From: Conchocele bisecta
Taxonomy: Eukaryota; Mollusca; Bivalvia; Lucinida; Thyasiridae
Assembly (NCBI GenBank): GCA_029237695.1
Contig: CM055271.1
Coordinates: 85,972,208 to 86,036,207, forward strand
Direction: 5' to 3'
DNA: 64,000 bases
Shown: in pieces, positions 10,835-19,984 of the stretch
How positions within the stretch are numbered: position 1 is the first letter of the stretch
How the letters are laid out: every line of letters starts with the position of its first letter
Translations under genes and position numbers: made by a program
Notes under the pieces: model-generated
Databases searched by the model: none
Seen by the model: only the letters and a program-made list of their open reading frames with translations
Told to the model about the DNA's origin: nothing

Positions 10835-11328
10835 CTGTCTGTTTCACGAAACCTGCCCAAATTTTACGGCCATATAAACAATGCAAAAATAATATTTTTT
10901 GGGATAATATTAAATTTTAGCAAATTTAAGAATGAGCCTTCTTTTTATTTCGAGAAATTTGGTCAAATATTGATTTTATTATGAAAAATTAGTGGATAAC
11001 CTGGAGGAGGAGTCGAAAAACAAAAAAAAATGGAAATTGATTCTGAAACCTAGCTAGATAGTTTGGAAATGATCTAACTAAGAAAACAAAAGTTATGTTT
11101 TGAAAATCGGTCCACTATTTCTGAAATTGGAAAAAACTTCCCCATGTTAAATCCCCATACTAAGACAGTCTATGGGGATTTAACATGTGGAAATTGGACC
11201 AAATTTCACGAAATAAAAAGTAGGCTCATTCTTAAATTTTTCTATTATTTAATATTATCGAAAAATATATTGTTTTTTACATTATTTATATAGCCCTAAA
11301 ATTTGAGCAGGTTTCGTGAAACAGACAG
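10835..11328. mobile_element. Long-TIR MITE (494 bp)
   Basis: The ends ctgtctgtttcacgaaacct... and ...aggtttcgtgaaacagacag are followed by about 170-bp inverted arms (aagaatgagcc / ggctcattctt; ttttatttcgagaaatttgg / ccaaatttcacgaaataaaa). The centre holds a small perfect hairpin (tgttaaatccccata / tatggggatttaaca). It is non-autonomous with no ORF. Confidence 0.8.
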
Positions 11329-12096
11329 ATCACAACTTGAGTTTGTAATGTGGCTTATGGGAGTTGTGACCAGTGTAACTCCTTCACCAATTTCAATAAT
11401 ATTTTCCCTCAATGTCTGACTAGGGATGCTGCTTTGTTTCTCACATGACCCATGCCCCGGCACCCAAGGTCAACGTCACTGGGGACTTTAATGCGTTCAA
11501 TTTTTTTTAAGTATTTCTCAATTGTTCCAACTCCTTCACCAATTTCAATAATATTTGCCCACGATGTCTGTATATATTAGCTTTGTAATAACGATGCCCT
11601 TTTACTATCAAGGCTGCAGGTGGGGCATCTGTGTTCTATGATGCATTTTCTAGTTTATATTTAAAGTCTAAGTGATTTTTTTCTCATTATTTTATTACTT
11701 GAACTTGATAATTCATGATGAAATAAATGAAAAATGTAAAAATATATTTTTGTTTTAATTAGAACTTTTATTATTGGAATTTTCAAAATTTTGTTGAAAA
11801 CTTGCATAACTTTTGATCGGGTTATAATTTTTGCATGGGATTTTCTGCATGTCGTTTGTATTTTCATTATCTACCAGTTTACAAAATATATTTTAAAATG
11901 TAATTTTTCTATTCATATTACCTTTAAACAGTTTTACTGCAATTTAAAAAAAAAATATGTTTTAACTTTTAATTTTTTTTTCTATAAAATGCACATTTAT
12001 GAAAACTTGCATAACGTTTCATTGGATTATAATTGTTGGATACGTTTTCTGCATGTGGTTTGTATTGTCATTATCTATCTGTTTACAACATGTATT

Positions 12097-12307
12097 TTAA
12101 CCCTTACACCTCCATCTTAATTTTTTGTCGTCTGCTGTTATTTTTCATTTTTATCATCAAAAATATGCTTTGACAGCACTTTAGAATAATTTAAAACTTG
12201 GTTTGACAGCACTTTAGTGCTGCCAAGCCATGTTTTTATTGAGAAATAAGGCAAGATATAAAAGCAACAGCAGACGACAATTACTGTGTTTAGCAGTCTA
12301 AGGGTTA
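12097..12307. mobile_element. piggyBac-like palindromic MITE, copy c
   Basis: TTAA at 12,097-12,100 then CCCTTACACC..., and ...AGTCTAAGGG then TTAA at 12,304-12,307. It shares gtcgtctgctg / cagcagacgac and the tgctttgacagcacttta arms with copies a and b. Confidence 0.75.
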
Positions 12308-12438
12308 AGTTTAATTTTCCGATTTAATTCCCCTTCACATACACGTAACCTGCCGCCTGCTAGGTGTGTCGGAGATGATTTGTCAACGTGACAGCAAGCA
12401 TTATACAATATTCGGAGATGATTGGTCATATAGGATAT

Positions 12439-12932
12439 GATCACAAGCATTCGGCGTGTTTCGGCTTTCATCGGTATAACTCTATAAAAATGGACAAGGC
12501 TTCGAACTTTGATCGGACATGACCTCGTATCATAACACATCCGCATTTTATTAACGCTAATGTGAGTATTTTGACGGAAAGTGCACATGTTCATTTGAGA
12601 ATTATCGTTATCTTGCTAAAATAGATACATGTAGTTAGAAGCAAATAATATCAAATTACAGCTCCTTTTCCTAGGTCGGACACAACCTCGTAGCATAACA
12701 AATGAAATAATGTGTTTAAGGCTCTAACGTCAATATTGTAGTGGCAAGTTCATATGATCATTTGCAAATTATCGATATCCTACAGAAATACATAGAATGC
12801 ATAGAAAATTTTAAACATGTTATTTTGTTATGATACGAGGTCGTGTCCGACAAAAGTTAGAAGCCTTTTTCATATATATATAGAGTTATACCGACGAAAG
12901 CCGAAACACGCCGAATGCCTGTGGATGTGATC
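12439..12932. mobile_element. TIR element, ~490 bp
   Basis: Left arm gatcacaagcattcggcgtg... and right arm ...cgccgaatgcctgtgg-tgatc extend inward for about 100 bp (ggtataactctata / tatagagttatacc; acctcgtatcataac / gttatgatacgaggt). The centre has no ORF. A DNA-transposon-derived MITE is most likely. Confidence 0.7.
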
Positions 12933-13028
12933 AGACTAGACAGATGTGTTGGTTAATCTAGGGCTACACTGGTGACAAACTAAAGATTACAATTCAGCGG
13001 TTAGACTGTTCACGGTATCACAGTAAAT

Positions 13029-13443
13029 GTGGCTGTGACTGGAGAAATTGGGCTTATGGGTTTTGCAACCAGTGTAGATTCAGATCAGCCTGTGCATCCA
13101 CACAGTCGGATCAGGATCTGCACTGCTCACCATTCCATTAATGAAACATCTGTCATGCTTGTTATAAGCAATATACTGTTATTAACTATTCTAACAAACA
13201 CCACCGGGGATATGCGAGTATCTGAGTTAGTTTTGGCATTATAATTGGATAAAACCACAGACTTTACTACAAGAATGAAAACATAAGAGGGGGCTACTAT
13301 TATAGAGGGGGGCTACTATTATAGAGGGGGCTACTATTAGAATGAACACAGTAGCTTGTTATCAACCTACAGGAGTGTGCTATTTGATCAGGAGCTACAC
13401 TGGTACCAAATCCCATAAGCCCCATTTTTCCAGTCACAGCCAC
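13029..13443. mobile_element. TIR MITE, 'GTGGCTGTGACTGGA' family, copy 2, next to splice acceptor
   Basis: It begins gtggctgtgactggagaaat and ends ...atttttccagtcacagccac, with arms of about 60 bp. It contains a small tandem repeat (gggggctactattata, three copies at 13,288-13,340). Its right end lies only 25 bp upstream of the TRAF last-exon acceptor at 13,467-13,468, so the branch point of that intron may be inside transposon sequence. Confidence 0.65.
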
Positions 13444-13468
13444 AAAAGAAATCCTTCTTTATTCCCAG

Positions 13469-14154
13469 GTATAGCGGCAACCCTGTATCGGGAATTGGAT
13501 AAAGTGATCACTCAAGTGGAGAAAATGGAGAATGAGAGACGCGCTTTGGAAGAATCCCTCACGACGCATACCCAAAAAATACGAACGCTAGAACGGAGTC
13601 TCGCCCTGAAAGATATTGCCCTGGCGGAATTCGAGATTCGTTTTACATCTATGGAGAATGTGAGCTACGACGGCACTCTCGTATGGAAAATCACAGATTT
13701 CCGCCAAAAGCAACGTGACGCGATGAACGGCAAGAGTATTAGCCTGTATTCTCCTGCATTTTTTACTAACCGTCGAGGATATAAAATGTGTGCCCGTTTA
13801 TACCCGAACGGCGATGGAATGGGAAAGGGGTCGCATCTGTCGTTGTTTTTCGTCATAATGCGGGGCCAGTATGATGCTATACTGAAATGGCCGTTTCAGC
13901 AGCGAGTCTCGTTTTGTCTTGTTAATCAGAACGAGGGGTTGGATCATGCGATTGATTCCTTCCGGCCCGACCCAACAAGTTCGTCGTTTCGCCGGCCGAC
14001 TACCGACATGAACATTGCGAGTGGATGTCCATTGTTCACTCGCCTGGATAATTTACAAAACCCTTCGAATGGGTTCTTGGAAGACGACACAATGTTTGTG
14101 AAAGTTTCCGTGGACATCAAAGAGCTAATTGAACCTCTTCACAATGTTCCGTAA
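13469..14154 (+). CDS. TRAF3-like: TRAF3-like adaptor, last exon (coiled coil and MATH/TRAF-C domain)
   Basis: It follows acceptor ...ttcccag and completes the split GGT codon of the exon ending at 6,317. It encodes about 228 residues to a TAA stop. The first ~65 residues form a coiled coil (LYRELDKVITQVEKMENERR... LERSLALKDIALAEFEIRF). The rest is a MATH domain: YDGTLVWKITDF, then GYKMCARLYPNGDGMGKG, SLFFVIMRGQYDA and WPFQQRVSF. Next come PDPTSSSF (the serine tongs that hold receptor tail peptides), NIASGCPLF and DDTMFVKVSVDI at the end. The GDGMGKG/VIMRG wording is closest to TRAF3 among the TRAF2/3/5 group, by my recall. The domain looks intact and full length, so the gene is probably functional. 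There is no clear poly(A) signal before the repeat array starting at ~14,178. Confidence 0.92.
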
Positions 14155-14177
14155 ATAATGGATGTAAACAAAACTAG

Positions 14178-15440
14178 AAAAAGGTCGATGGCGCGCCATC
14201 GCAATATACCCACTTTCCCCAAATGCTAAGTCCGAAAGGCGGAGGTAATCCATGATGGAGGGTCGGATAAAAAATCCGAATTCACTTTGCGCATCAGCAC
14301 ATCAAAACGAAGCTACGAACCAAATATCAGACGCGTAGGTATTAAGGTGAAAAAGTTTTTCGACCTACGAGGAAAAATAGTGAAATTCTAAATCCGAAAG
14401 GGGGAGATAATCCATGATGGAAGGTCTGATCAAAAATCGGAATTCACTTTGCACATCATAACGAAGCTACATATCAAATATCAGAAATGTAGGTATTAAG
14501 GTGAGAAAGTTTTTCGACTTACAAGGAAAAATAGGGAAATTCTGAGTCCGAAAGAAGGAGATAATCCATGATGGAGGGTCGGATCAAAAATCCGAATTCA
14601 CTTTGCGCATCTGCACATGATAACGAAGCTACATACAAATATCAGGCGCGTAGGTATGAAGGTGAAAAATGTTTTTCGAGTTACAAGGAAAAAATGGGAA
14701 ATGGGGAATTGTGAGTCCGAAAGGGGTGGGGGAGATAATCCATGATGGAGGGTCGGATCCAAAATCCGAATTCACTTTGCGCATCTGCACATGATAACGA
14801 AGCTACATACCAAATATCAGGCGCGTAGGTATGAAGGTGAAAAAGTTTTTCGAGTTACAAGGAAAAAATGGGAAATTGTGAGTCCGAAAGGGGGAGATAA
14901 TCCATGATGTAGGGTCGGATCAAAAATCCGAATTCACTTTGCGCATCTGCACATGATAATGAAGCTACATAGCAAATATGAGGCGCGTAGGTATGAAGGT
15001 GAAAATGTTTTTCGAGTTACAAGGAAAAAATGGGAAATTGTGAGTCCGAAAGGGGGAGATAATCCATGATGGAGGGTCGGATCAAAAATCCGAATTCACT
15101 TTGCGCATCTGCACATGATAACGAAGCTACATAGCAAATATGAGGCGCGTAGGTATGAAGGTGAAAAAGTTTTTCGAGTTACAAGGAAAAAATGGGAAAT
15201 AAATTGTGAGTCCGAAAGGGGGAGATAATCCATGATGGAGGGTCGGATCAAAAATCGAAATTTCACTTTGCGCATCTGCACATGATAACGAAGCTACATA
15301 CCAAATATCAGGCGCGTAGGTATGAAGGTGAAAAAGTTTTTCGAGTTACAAGAAACGTGACGGACGTACGGACGGACGGACGGACGGACACCCGTGACGA
15401 AAACAATATACCCATTTTTTTTTCCTAAAAAAGTGGGTAT
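14178..15440. mobile_element. Pearl-like element: ~160-bp core array with ACGG tract and terminal hairpin
   Basis: Seven to eight tandem units of about 155-170 bp carry 'gagtccgaaagggggagata', 'tccatgatggagggtcggat', 'cactttgcgcatctgcacat' and 'gcgcgtaggtatgaaggtga'. The array ends in a cggacggacggacggac tract (about 15,358-15,390) and then a hairpin (atacccatttttt / aaaaagtgggtat). The head (about 14,186-14,210) has a perfect palindrome, cgatggcgcgccatcg, and the same 'atacccacttt' word. Core repeats plus an ACGG microsatellite are features I recall for bivalve pearl elements, which are regarded as non-autonomous Helitron relatives. It begins about 25 bp after the TRAF stop, so it may form the gene's 3' UTR. 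Confidence 0.75.
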
Positions 15441-16505
15441 AATAAGAGCAAAGATGTATAAATACATATATTGTACTGCCTTATGGCGGACCGCGCAGCA
15501 AGTGTAACCAAAATCGTATTTCTGTACTTTATTCATACGATGAGAAGTGGTGAAAACTGAAAATACACAAACAACAATAATAAACACTAGCTTATACTGT
15601 AGATACACATGAGCAATATGCATACCGGAAATAACACCGTTCACGGTGTAGATCATAATATCCTGGGTTATTACTAGCAAAGGCGCATTTTAACTCGCGT
15701 AGGATGCGCCTGCACTATACATTTGAGAAAATAACTGCAGGCAGTGGCACATTGTAGTTCCATAAAGTGTCTTAATATATATGAAAGTGAATGACTACCA
15801 CATGTAAATACAGTGTCGATGAAGTTCAATACTAATACAAATAACGTAATTACTGTACTCAAATATACAGCCAGAAGTACCTGAGCAATCAGTGTAGAAC
15901 CAGATAAACCTGCTCCTACCGGAGCAGTCTGAACAGGGTCTGCACTGTTTGCTAACCGACTATTCTCTTTATACACATTATCGTGTTATACAACAATTAA
16001 AGCCATTTCAGCAATACATGTATATGAATAGGTACTTGTAGGAGGTGAGAAACATATCATAAAATGGAACGAACCAGTGAGATATGATATCTGGGTACGA
16101 CCTAGACAGAGGGCGAATCGAATAGTATTATGAACAATATTTGCGTCATAATTACACGAATATAAAACATTGTATTGTGATAAAACGTAAGACTAGAAAT
16201 AAACTAACTCTTTGAGGCCATAGACTAGTGTGTGTGTGACTGGATATTGTGCAGTTTGTAACCGGTCGTTTCGTCTCTTTTGGAACTTGCCTTGAAAACA
16301 AATGGCTTATATAAAAGTTCAAGGGACGTAATTCCCAAAACTATTACCGCCAGCCGCTGACTTTTTGGCTCAAGTGACAGACGCCGAGGCTGGTGGTACT
16401 GGACAAAATTATCTAGACAAATGTAATAGCACATATATTTGTTGGTTTCTTGCGGGTTTGTTTATGTGTATGATGTAACATTTCCAAAACAACAAGCATA
16501 AATAT
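15441..16505. other. Intergenic with dispersed repeat fragments
   Basis: No gene recognised. 15,880-15,960 and 16,225-16,265 contain pieces of the gctgtgactgga / gatctgcactg repeat family. The open frames here lack any recognised domain. Confidence 0.5.
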
Positions 16506-16519
16506 ACAGAGCTCCAGAT

Positions 16520-16925
16520 GTGGGTAATGGTCGGGTGAATGTGACGGCGTAAATTTACGTTAGGGGTTCCTCTTTATAGGAATCACGATTTGCCTGGTTT
16601 GGCCCTCAGGTACGTTTTTATCTTTGGCTGTTTTGTTATAAAAGTAGTAAGATTATTACTGATCCTACTGCTTTTGGGTGGGGCCAAGTGATTCTGGTGT
16701 GGCGAGGACCTGGCATCAGATCAGGATTATTCTGATTTCAGGGCTGAATATATAGTTTTGTTATTGTAAATATTCAGTTCTGATTTTGGGATTTTCCCCC
16801 CTTTTGTACATTTACTTGAACATGTACTTGTACAGGTAATATATGGGATTTAGTACTAAGCCCATTGACCCGGCCTTAAATGACCTTAGCTTTTGATAGG
16901 ACGTTAAACCCCAACAAACAAACAA
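16520..16925 (+). mobile_element. CAAA-tailed retroposon, copy 1
   Basis: It starts gtgggtaatggtcgggtgaa and ends ...acgttaaaccccaac(aaac)n. It is flanked by a 14-bp target-site duplication acagagctccagat (16,506-16,519 and 16,926-16,939), the signature of target-primed reverse transcription. Relative to the 19,154 copy it lacks about 32 bp after 'tctttggct'. The family's tail, gataggacgttaaacccc plus CAAA repeats, recurs at 19,614, 26,740 and 43,690. I find no convincing pol III promoter at its head, so whether it is a SINE or another non-autonomous retroposon is open. Confidence 0.85.
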
Positions 16926-16939
16926 ACAGAGCTCCAGAT

Positions 16940-17330
16940 AAGGTGTGTATTGGCGTATTTTATGCACTTATTTTAGCAGAATACGCATTGATCATCAACA
17001 GTGGGAGTACAAAATACGCACAGCGATGTGAAAATGCGCATCGAGTTTCAAATAGTAGTGAAAATACTGTAATAAAGTTGAAAATTTACTTTGTTGAGCT
17101 GCAAAAAGCATGAATTTTTAATTTTTTTTATTTTTTTTCCTTACAAAATACTTGATTTTTATTCATAAAGTACAAAAGATAGTACATACATGTACAATGA
17201 ATGCTATTAAATACACTGGGTCTCAGATATGCGCAGTTAGCAAAAAAATAATTTTATGTTCATTTGTATTGTTTTTCTGAACCCAATTGGAACTGCATAC
17301 GATTGAAATGTGACTAAAAAGCAGGTACTA
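16940..17330. other. AT-rich, no gene seen
   Basis: It contains a fragment similar to 7,885-8,000 (agctccagataaggtgtgta ... agtgggagtacaaaatac), so it is a dispersed repeat rather than a gene. Confidence 0.45.
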
Positions 17331-17399
17331 CAGTGAAACCTCTCTAAACCGGACACCTTGGGGACCTCCCAGGGTGTCCGGTTTAGAGAGGCCTCACTG
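17331..17399. mobile_element. Mini hairpin MITE with pogo/Tc1-type ends
   Basis: CAGTGAAACCTCTCTAAACC... and ...GGTTTAGAGAGGCCTCACTG are near-perfect inverted repeats flanked by TA on both sides (17,329-17,330 and 17,400-17,401). The terminal CAGTG with TA target is typical of Tc1/mariner-pogo elements. A related right end sits at about 18,307-18,333, so a longer element may span the minisatellite between them. Confidence 0.7.
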
Positions 17400-17459
17400 T
17401 AAATTAGGGGTTTCACTGTAAATTAGAGGTTTCACATTTAATAATTCTGAGCAATACGT

Positions 17460-18230
17460 GTGTGCTATGCGATCACGACTAGCCATTGTTGTGTGGGATG
17501 CCATCACGACTAGACATTGTTGTGTGTGATGCGATCACGACTAGCCATCGTTGTGTGCGATGCGATCACGACTAGCCATTGTTGTGTGCGATGCGATCAC
17601 GACTAGCCATTGGTGTGTGCGATGCCATCACGACTAGACATTGTTGTGTGTTGTGATCACGACTAGCCATCGTTGTGTGTGATGCGATCACGACTAGCCA
17701 TTGTTGTGTGGGATGCGATCACGACTAGACACGTTGTGTGCGATGCGATCACGACTAGCCATTGTTGTGTGGGATGCGATCACGACTAGCCATTGGTGTG
17801 TGCGATGCGATCACGACTAGCCATTGTTGTGTGCGATGCGATCACGACTAGCCATTGTTGTGTGGGATGCGATCACGACTAGCCATTGTTGTGTGCGATA
17901 TCGACTAGCCATTGTTGTGTGCGTGCGATCACGACTAGCCATTGTTGTGTGCGATGCGATCACGACTAGCCATTGTTGTGTGCGATGCGATCACGACTTG
18001 CCATTGTTGTGTGCGATTCGATTACAACTAGCCATTGTTGTGTGCGATTTGATTACAACTAGACATCGTTGTGTGTGATTTGATTACAACTAGACATTGT
18101 TGTGTGCGATTGTGTGCGATTGTTGTGTGCGATTGTTGTGTGCGATTGTTGTGTGCGATTCGATTACAACTTGACATCGTTGTGTGCGATTCGATTACAA
18201 CTAGACATTGTTGTGTGCGATGCGAACACA
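17460..18230. repeat. 31-bp minisatellite
   Basis: About 24 head-to-tail copies of a gcgatcacgactagccattgttgtgtgcgat type unit. The right-hand third switches to a variant with 'gattacaactagacatt' and includes short 'tgtgtgcgattgt' expansions near 18,105-18,150. ORFs here are repeat translations. Confidence 0.92.
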
Positions 18231-18304
18231 AACAGACATTATCACCCCACCCGAGATAAATGACCAAGAAATTCATCAAAAATAAGTAGATCACAGGTGT
18301 TTTC

Positions 18305-18335
18305 TTGGTGTCCGGTTTACAAAGGTTCCACTGTA
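18305..18335. mobile_element. Right terminus of CAGTG/TA element
   Basis: ggtgtccggttta...ggttccactg followed by TA is the inverse of the left end at 17,331. With 17,331 it would delimit a ~1-kb element whose body is the minisatellite. Confidence 0.5.
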
Positions 18336-18564
18336 TACGGTTTTTAAAGCCTCGAAAACATACATTGAAGATCGGCTACACCCGAGACCCAGTGATTTAT
18401 GGTGGGAGATAAAACAGGTGGTTTTTACAAGAATATATATCGTACTACCAAACGTGGTTACAACAACAATGTCGCCCACTCCAAAGTAAGTATTATTTGA
18501 TATCCTCCCTAACATGCAACGTATTTTTATGAAATACGCCGCAACAAACGCGTCTTCATGAGCT

Positions 18565-18687
18565 GCATTTGGTGGTCCAGGAAGTTTGGCACAGACTTAT
18601 GTCGTTTTGCAAAGAATCGATTTCAGAGACACGTAAATCGATTCTTCGCAAAAAAGTCTGGGCGAAAATACAGGGACCACCAAATGC
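18565..18687. repeat. 123-bp palindrome
   Basis: gcatttggtggtcc ... ttttgcaaagaatcgattt pairs with aaatcgattcttcgcaaaa ... ggaccaccaaatgc, with a short loop. It is MITE-like. Confidence 0.75.
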
Positions 18688-18699
18688 ATCCTAACAAGA

Positions 18700-19141
18700 C
18701 GAGTTTGATGCGCCATATTTCATCAAAACCCGCTACGCAATAAGGAGACTATAAAAGAATACGCACTTTGAATCAGACGGATTCTGGAAATTTCAGTACT
18801 TGTTGTTAGTACATGTACCACGTGATCATACACCATGCAAACAAGGTAACTGAAAATACTGGAAATTAAGTCTGGAGTCTGAGCAAAAAAAGCAAGGGCA
18901 GTCCGCACTCTTGTTTATGTTTGAATTATGCCACAAATTTTCCTGTGAAATGTTAGCACATGAATGATTAAAATTGACTTTGCACCAAGATGTTAGTATA
19001 TTGTTTAGGAACGTATATTGTTTAGGAACGTATATTGTTTTACAAGATGTTTGGTGTCATTTGAATTTAGATTTCTTTTAAATAGTATATCACCACCGTA
19101 TTTATTTAGTTCCTTATTGTATGCAAGTTTTAACTGACTGT
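18700..19141. other. No gene seen; short tandem at ~19,000-19,040
   Basis: The only structure is about three copies of 'gtatattgtttaggaac'. It is otherwise AT-rich and unassigned. Confidence 0.5.
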
Positions 19142-19153
19142 TTACCCTTTAAA

Positions 19154-19614
19154 TGTGGGTGGTGGTTGGGCGAATGAGACGGTGTAAATTAACGGTATGG
19201 GTTCCTCCTTATAGGAATCACGATTTGCCTGGTTTGGCCCTCAGGTACGTTTTTATCTTTGGCTCTTTTGTTACCTGGAAGTTGAATTTGGTTATTGCCC
19301 ATTATAAAAGTAGTAAGATTATTACTGATCCTACTGCTTTTGGGAGGGGCCAAGTGATTCTGGTGTGGCGAGGACCTGTCATCAGATCAGGATTATTCTG
19401 ATTTCAGGGCTGAATATATAGTTTTGTTATTGTAAATATTCAGTTCTGATTTTGGGATTTTCTCCCCATTTGTACATGTACTTAAACATGTACATGTACT
19501 TGTACAGGTAATATATGTGATTTAGTACTAAACCCATTGACCCGGCCTTAAATGACCTTAGCTGTTGATAGGCCGTTAAACCCCAACACACAAACAAACA
19601 AACCAAACAAACAA
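19154..19614 (+). mobile_element. CAAA-tailed retroposon, copy 2 (longest)
   Basis: 461 bp between 12-bp duplications ttaccctttaaa (19,142-19,153 and 19,615-19,626). The 3' end is gataggccgttaaaccccaa plus a CAAA-type tail. An open frame of about 80 residues (PPYRNHDLPGLALRYVFIFG ... DPTAFGRGQVILVWRGP) is shared with the 30.6-kb copy. I do not recognise the peptide, and the sharing may simply reflect sequence conservation. This copy is the best reference for the family. Confidence 0.85.
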
Positions 19615-19626
19615 TTACCCTTTAAA

Positions 19627-19980
19627 CGTTTTATCCATGAACAGTTAAGTGAATTGATAAATGCATGGACATGGACAACATATAAAACATATTTTCTGAT
19701 ATTTGCTTCCATAGACTATCCAAAAATGTATAATTGACAAATATAAATATAATTATAACAACATTATCGAGCAAAACTCACGCCTATTGACAATAATGGT
19801 GGCCAAGATAGTGATGAAAAAAATTTGTACCAATTTGTTTTTGTTTTATTGTGTCTCGGAATGAAAATAAACACAAAATTCAACACTATAGCAAACATTT
19901 CAGCAAATGAATATTTTTTTCACTTTCTGACACCGACTATTTGAAGATAAGCAATAAAAACAAAGTTAGTTCAAATTATT
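19627..19980. other. AT-rich, no gene seen
   Basis: No domain, RNA gene or clear repeat was recognised before the truncated MITE at ~19,985. Confidence 0.45.
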
Positions 19981-19984
19981 ATTC

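Larger units (their letters stand above)
6318..13468 (+). other. TRAF intron, 7.15 kb, MITE-rich
   Basis: It runs from donor gtaagc to acceptor ...ttcccag. I found no further exon, and the flanking phases join directly. It is crowded with short palindromic or inverted-repeat elements, listed separately. Stretches such as 7,390-8,100, 9,000-9,400, 9,930-10,115 and 11,330-12,095 hold only AT-rich sequence and fragments of dispersed repeats ('gttaaagtttttaagaacac', 'cttcacatgggtgtacatat'). Confidence 0.7.

Noticed and set aside
17824..18294. ORFs over the 31-bp array and its reverse
   Set aside because: Translations of the minisatellite on both strands.
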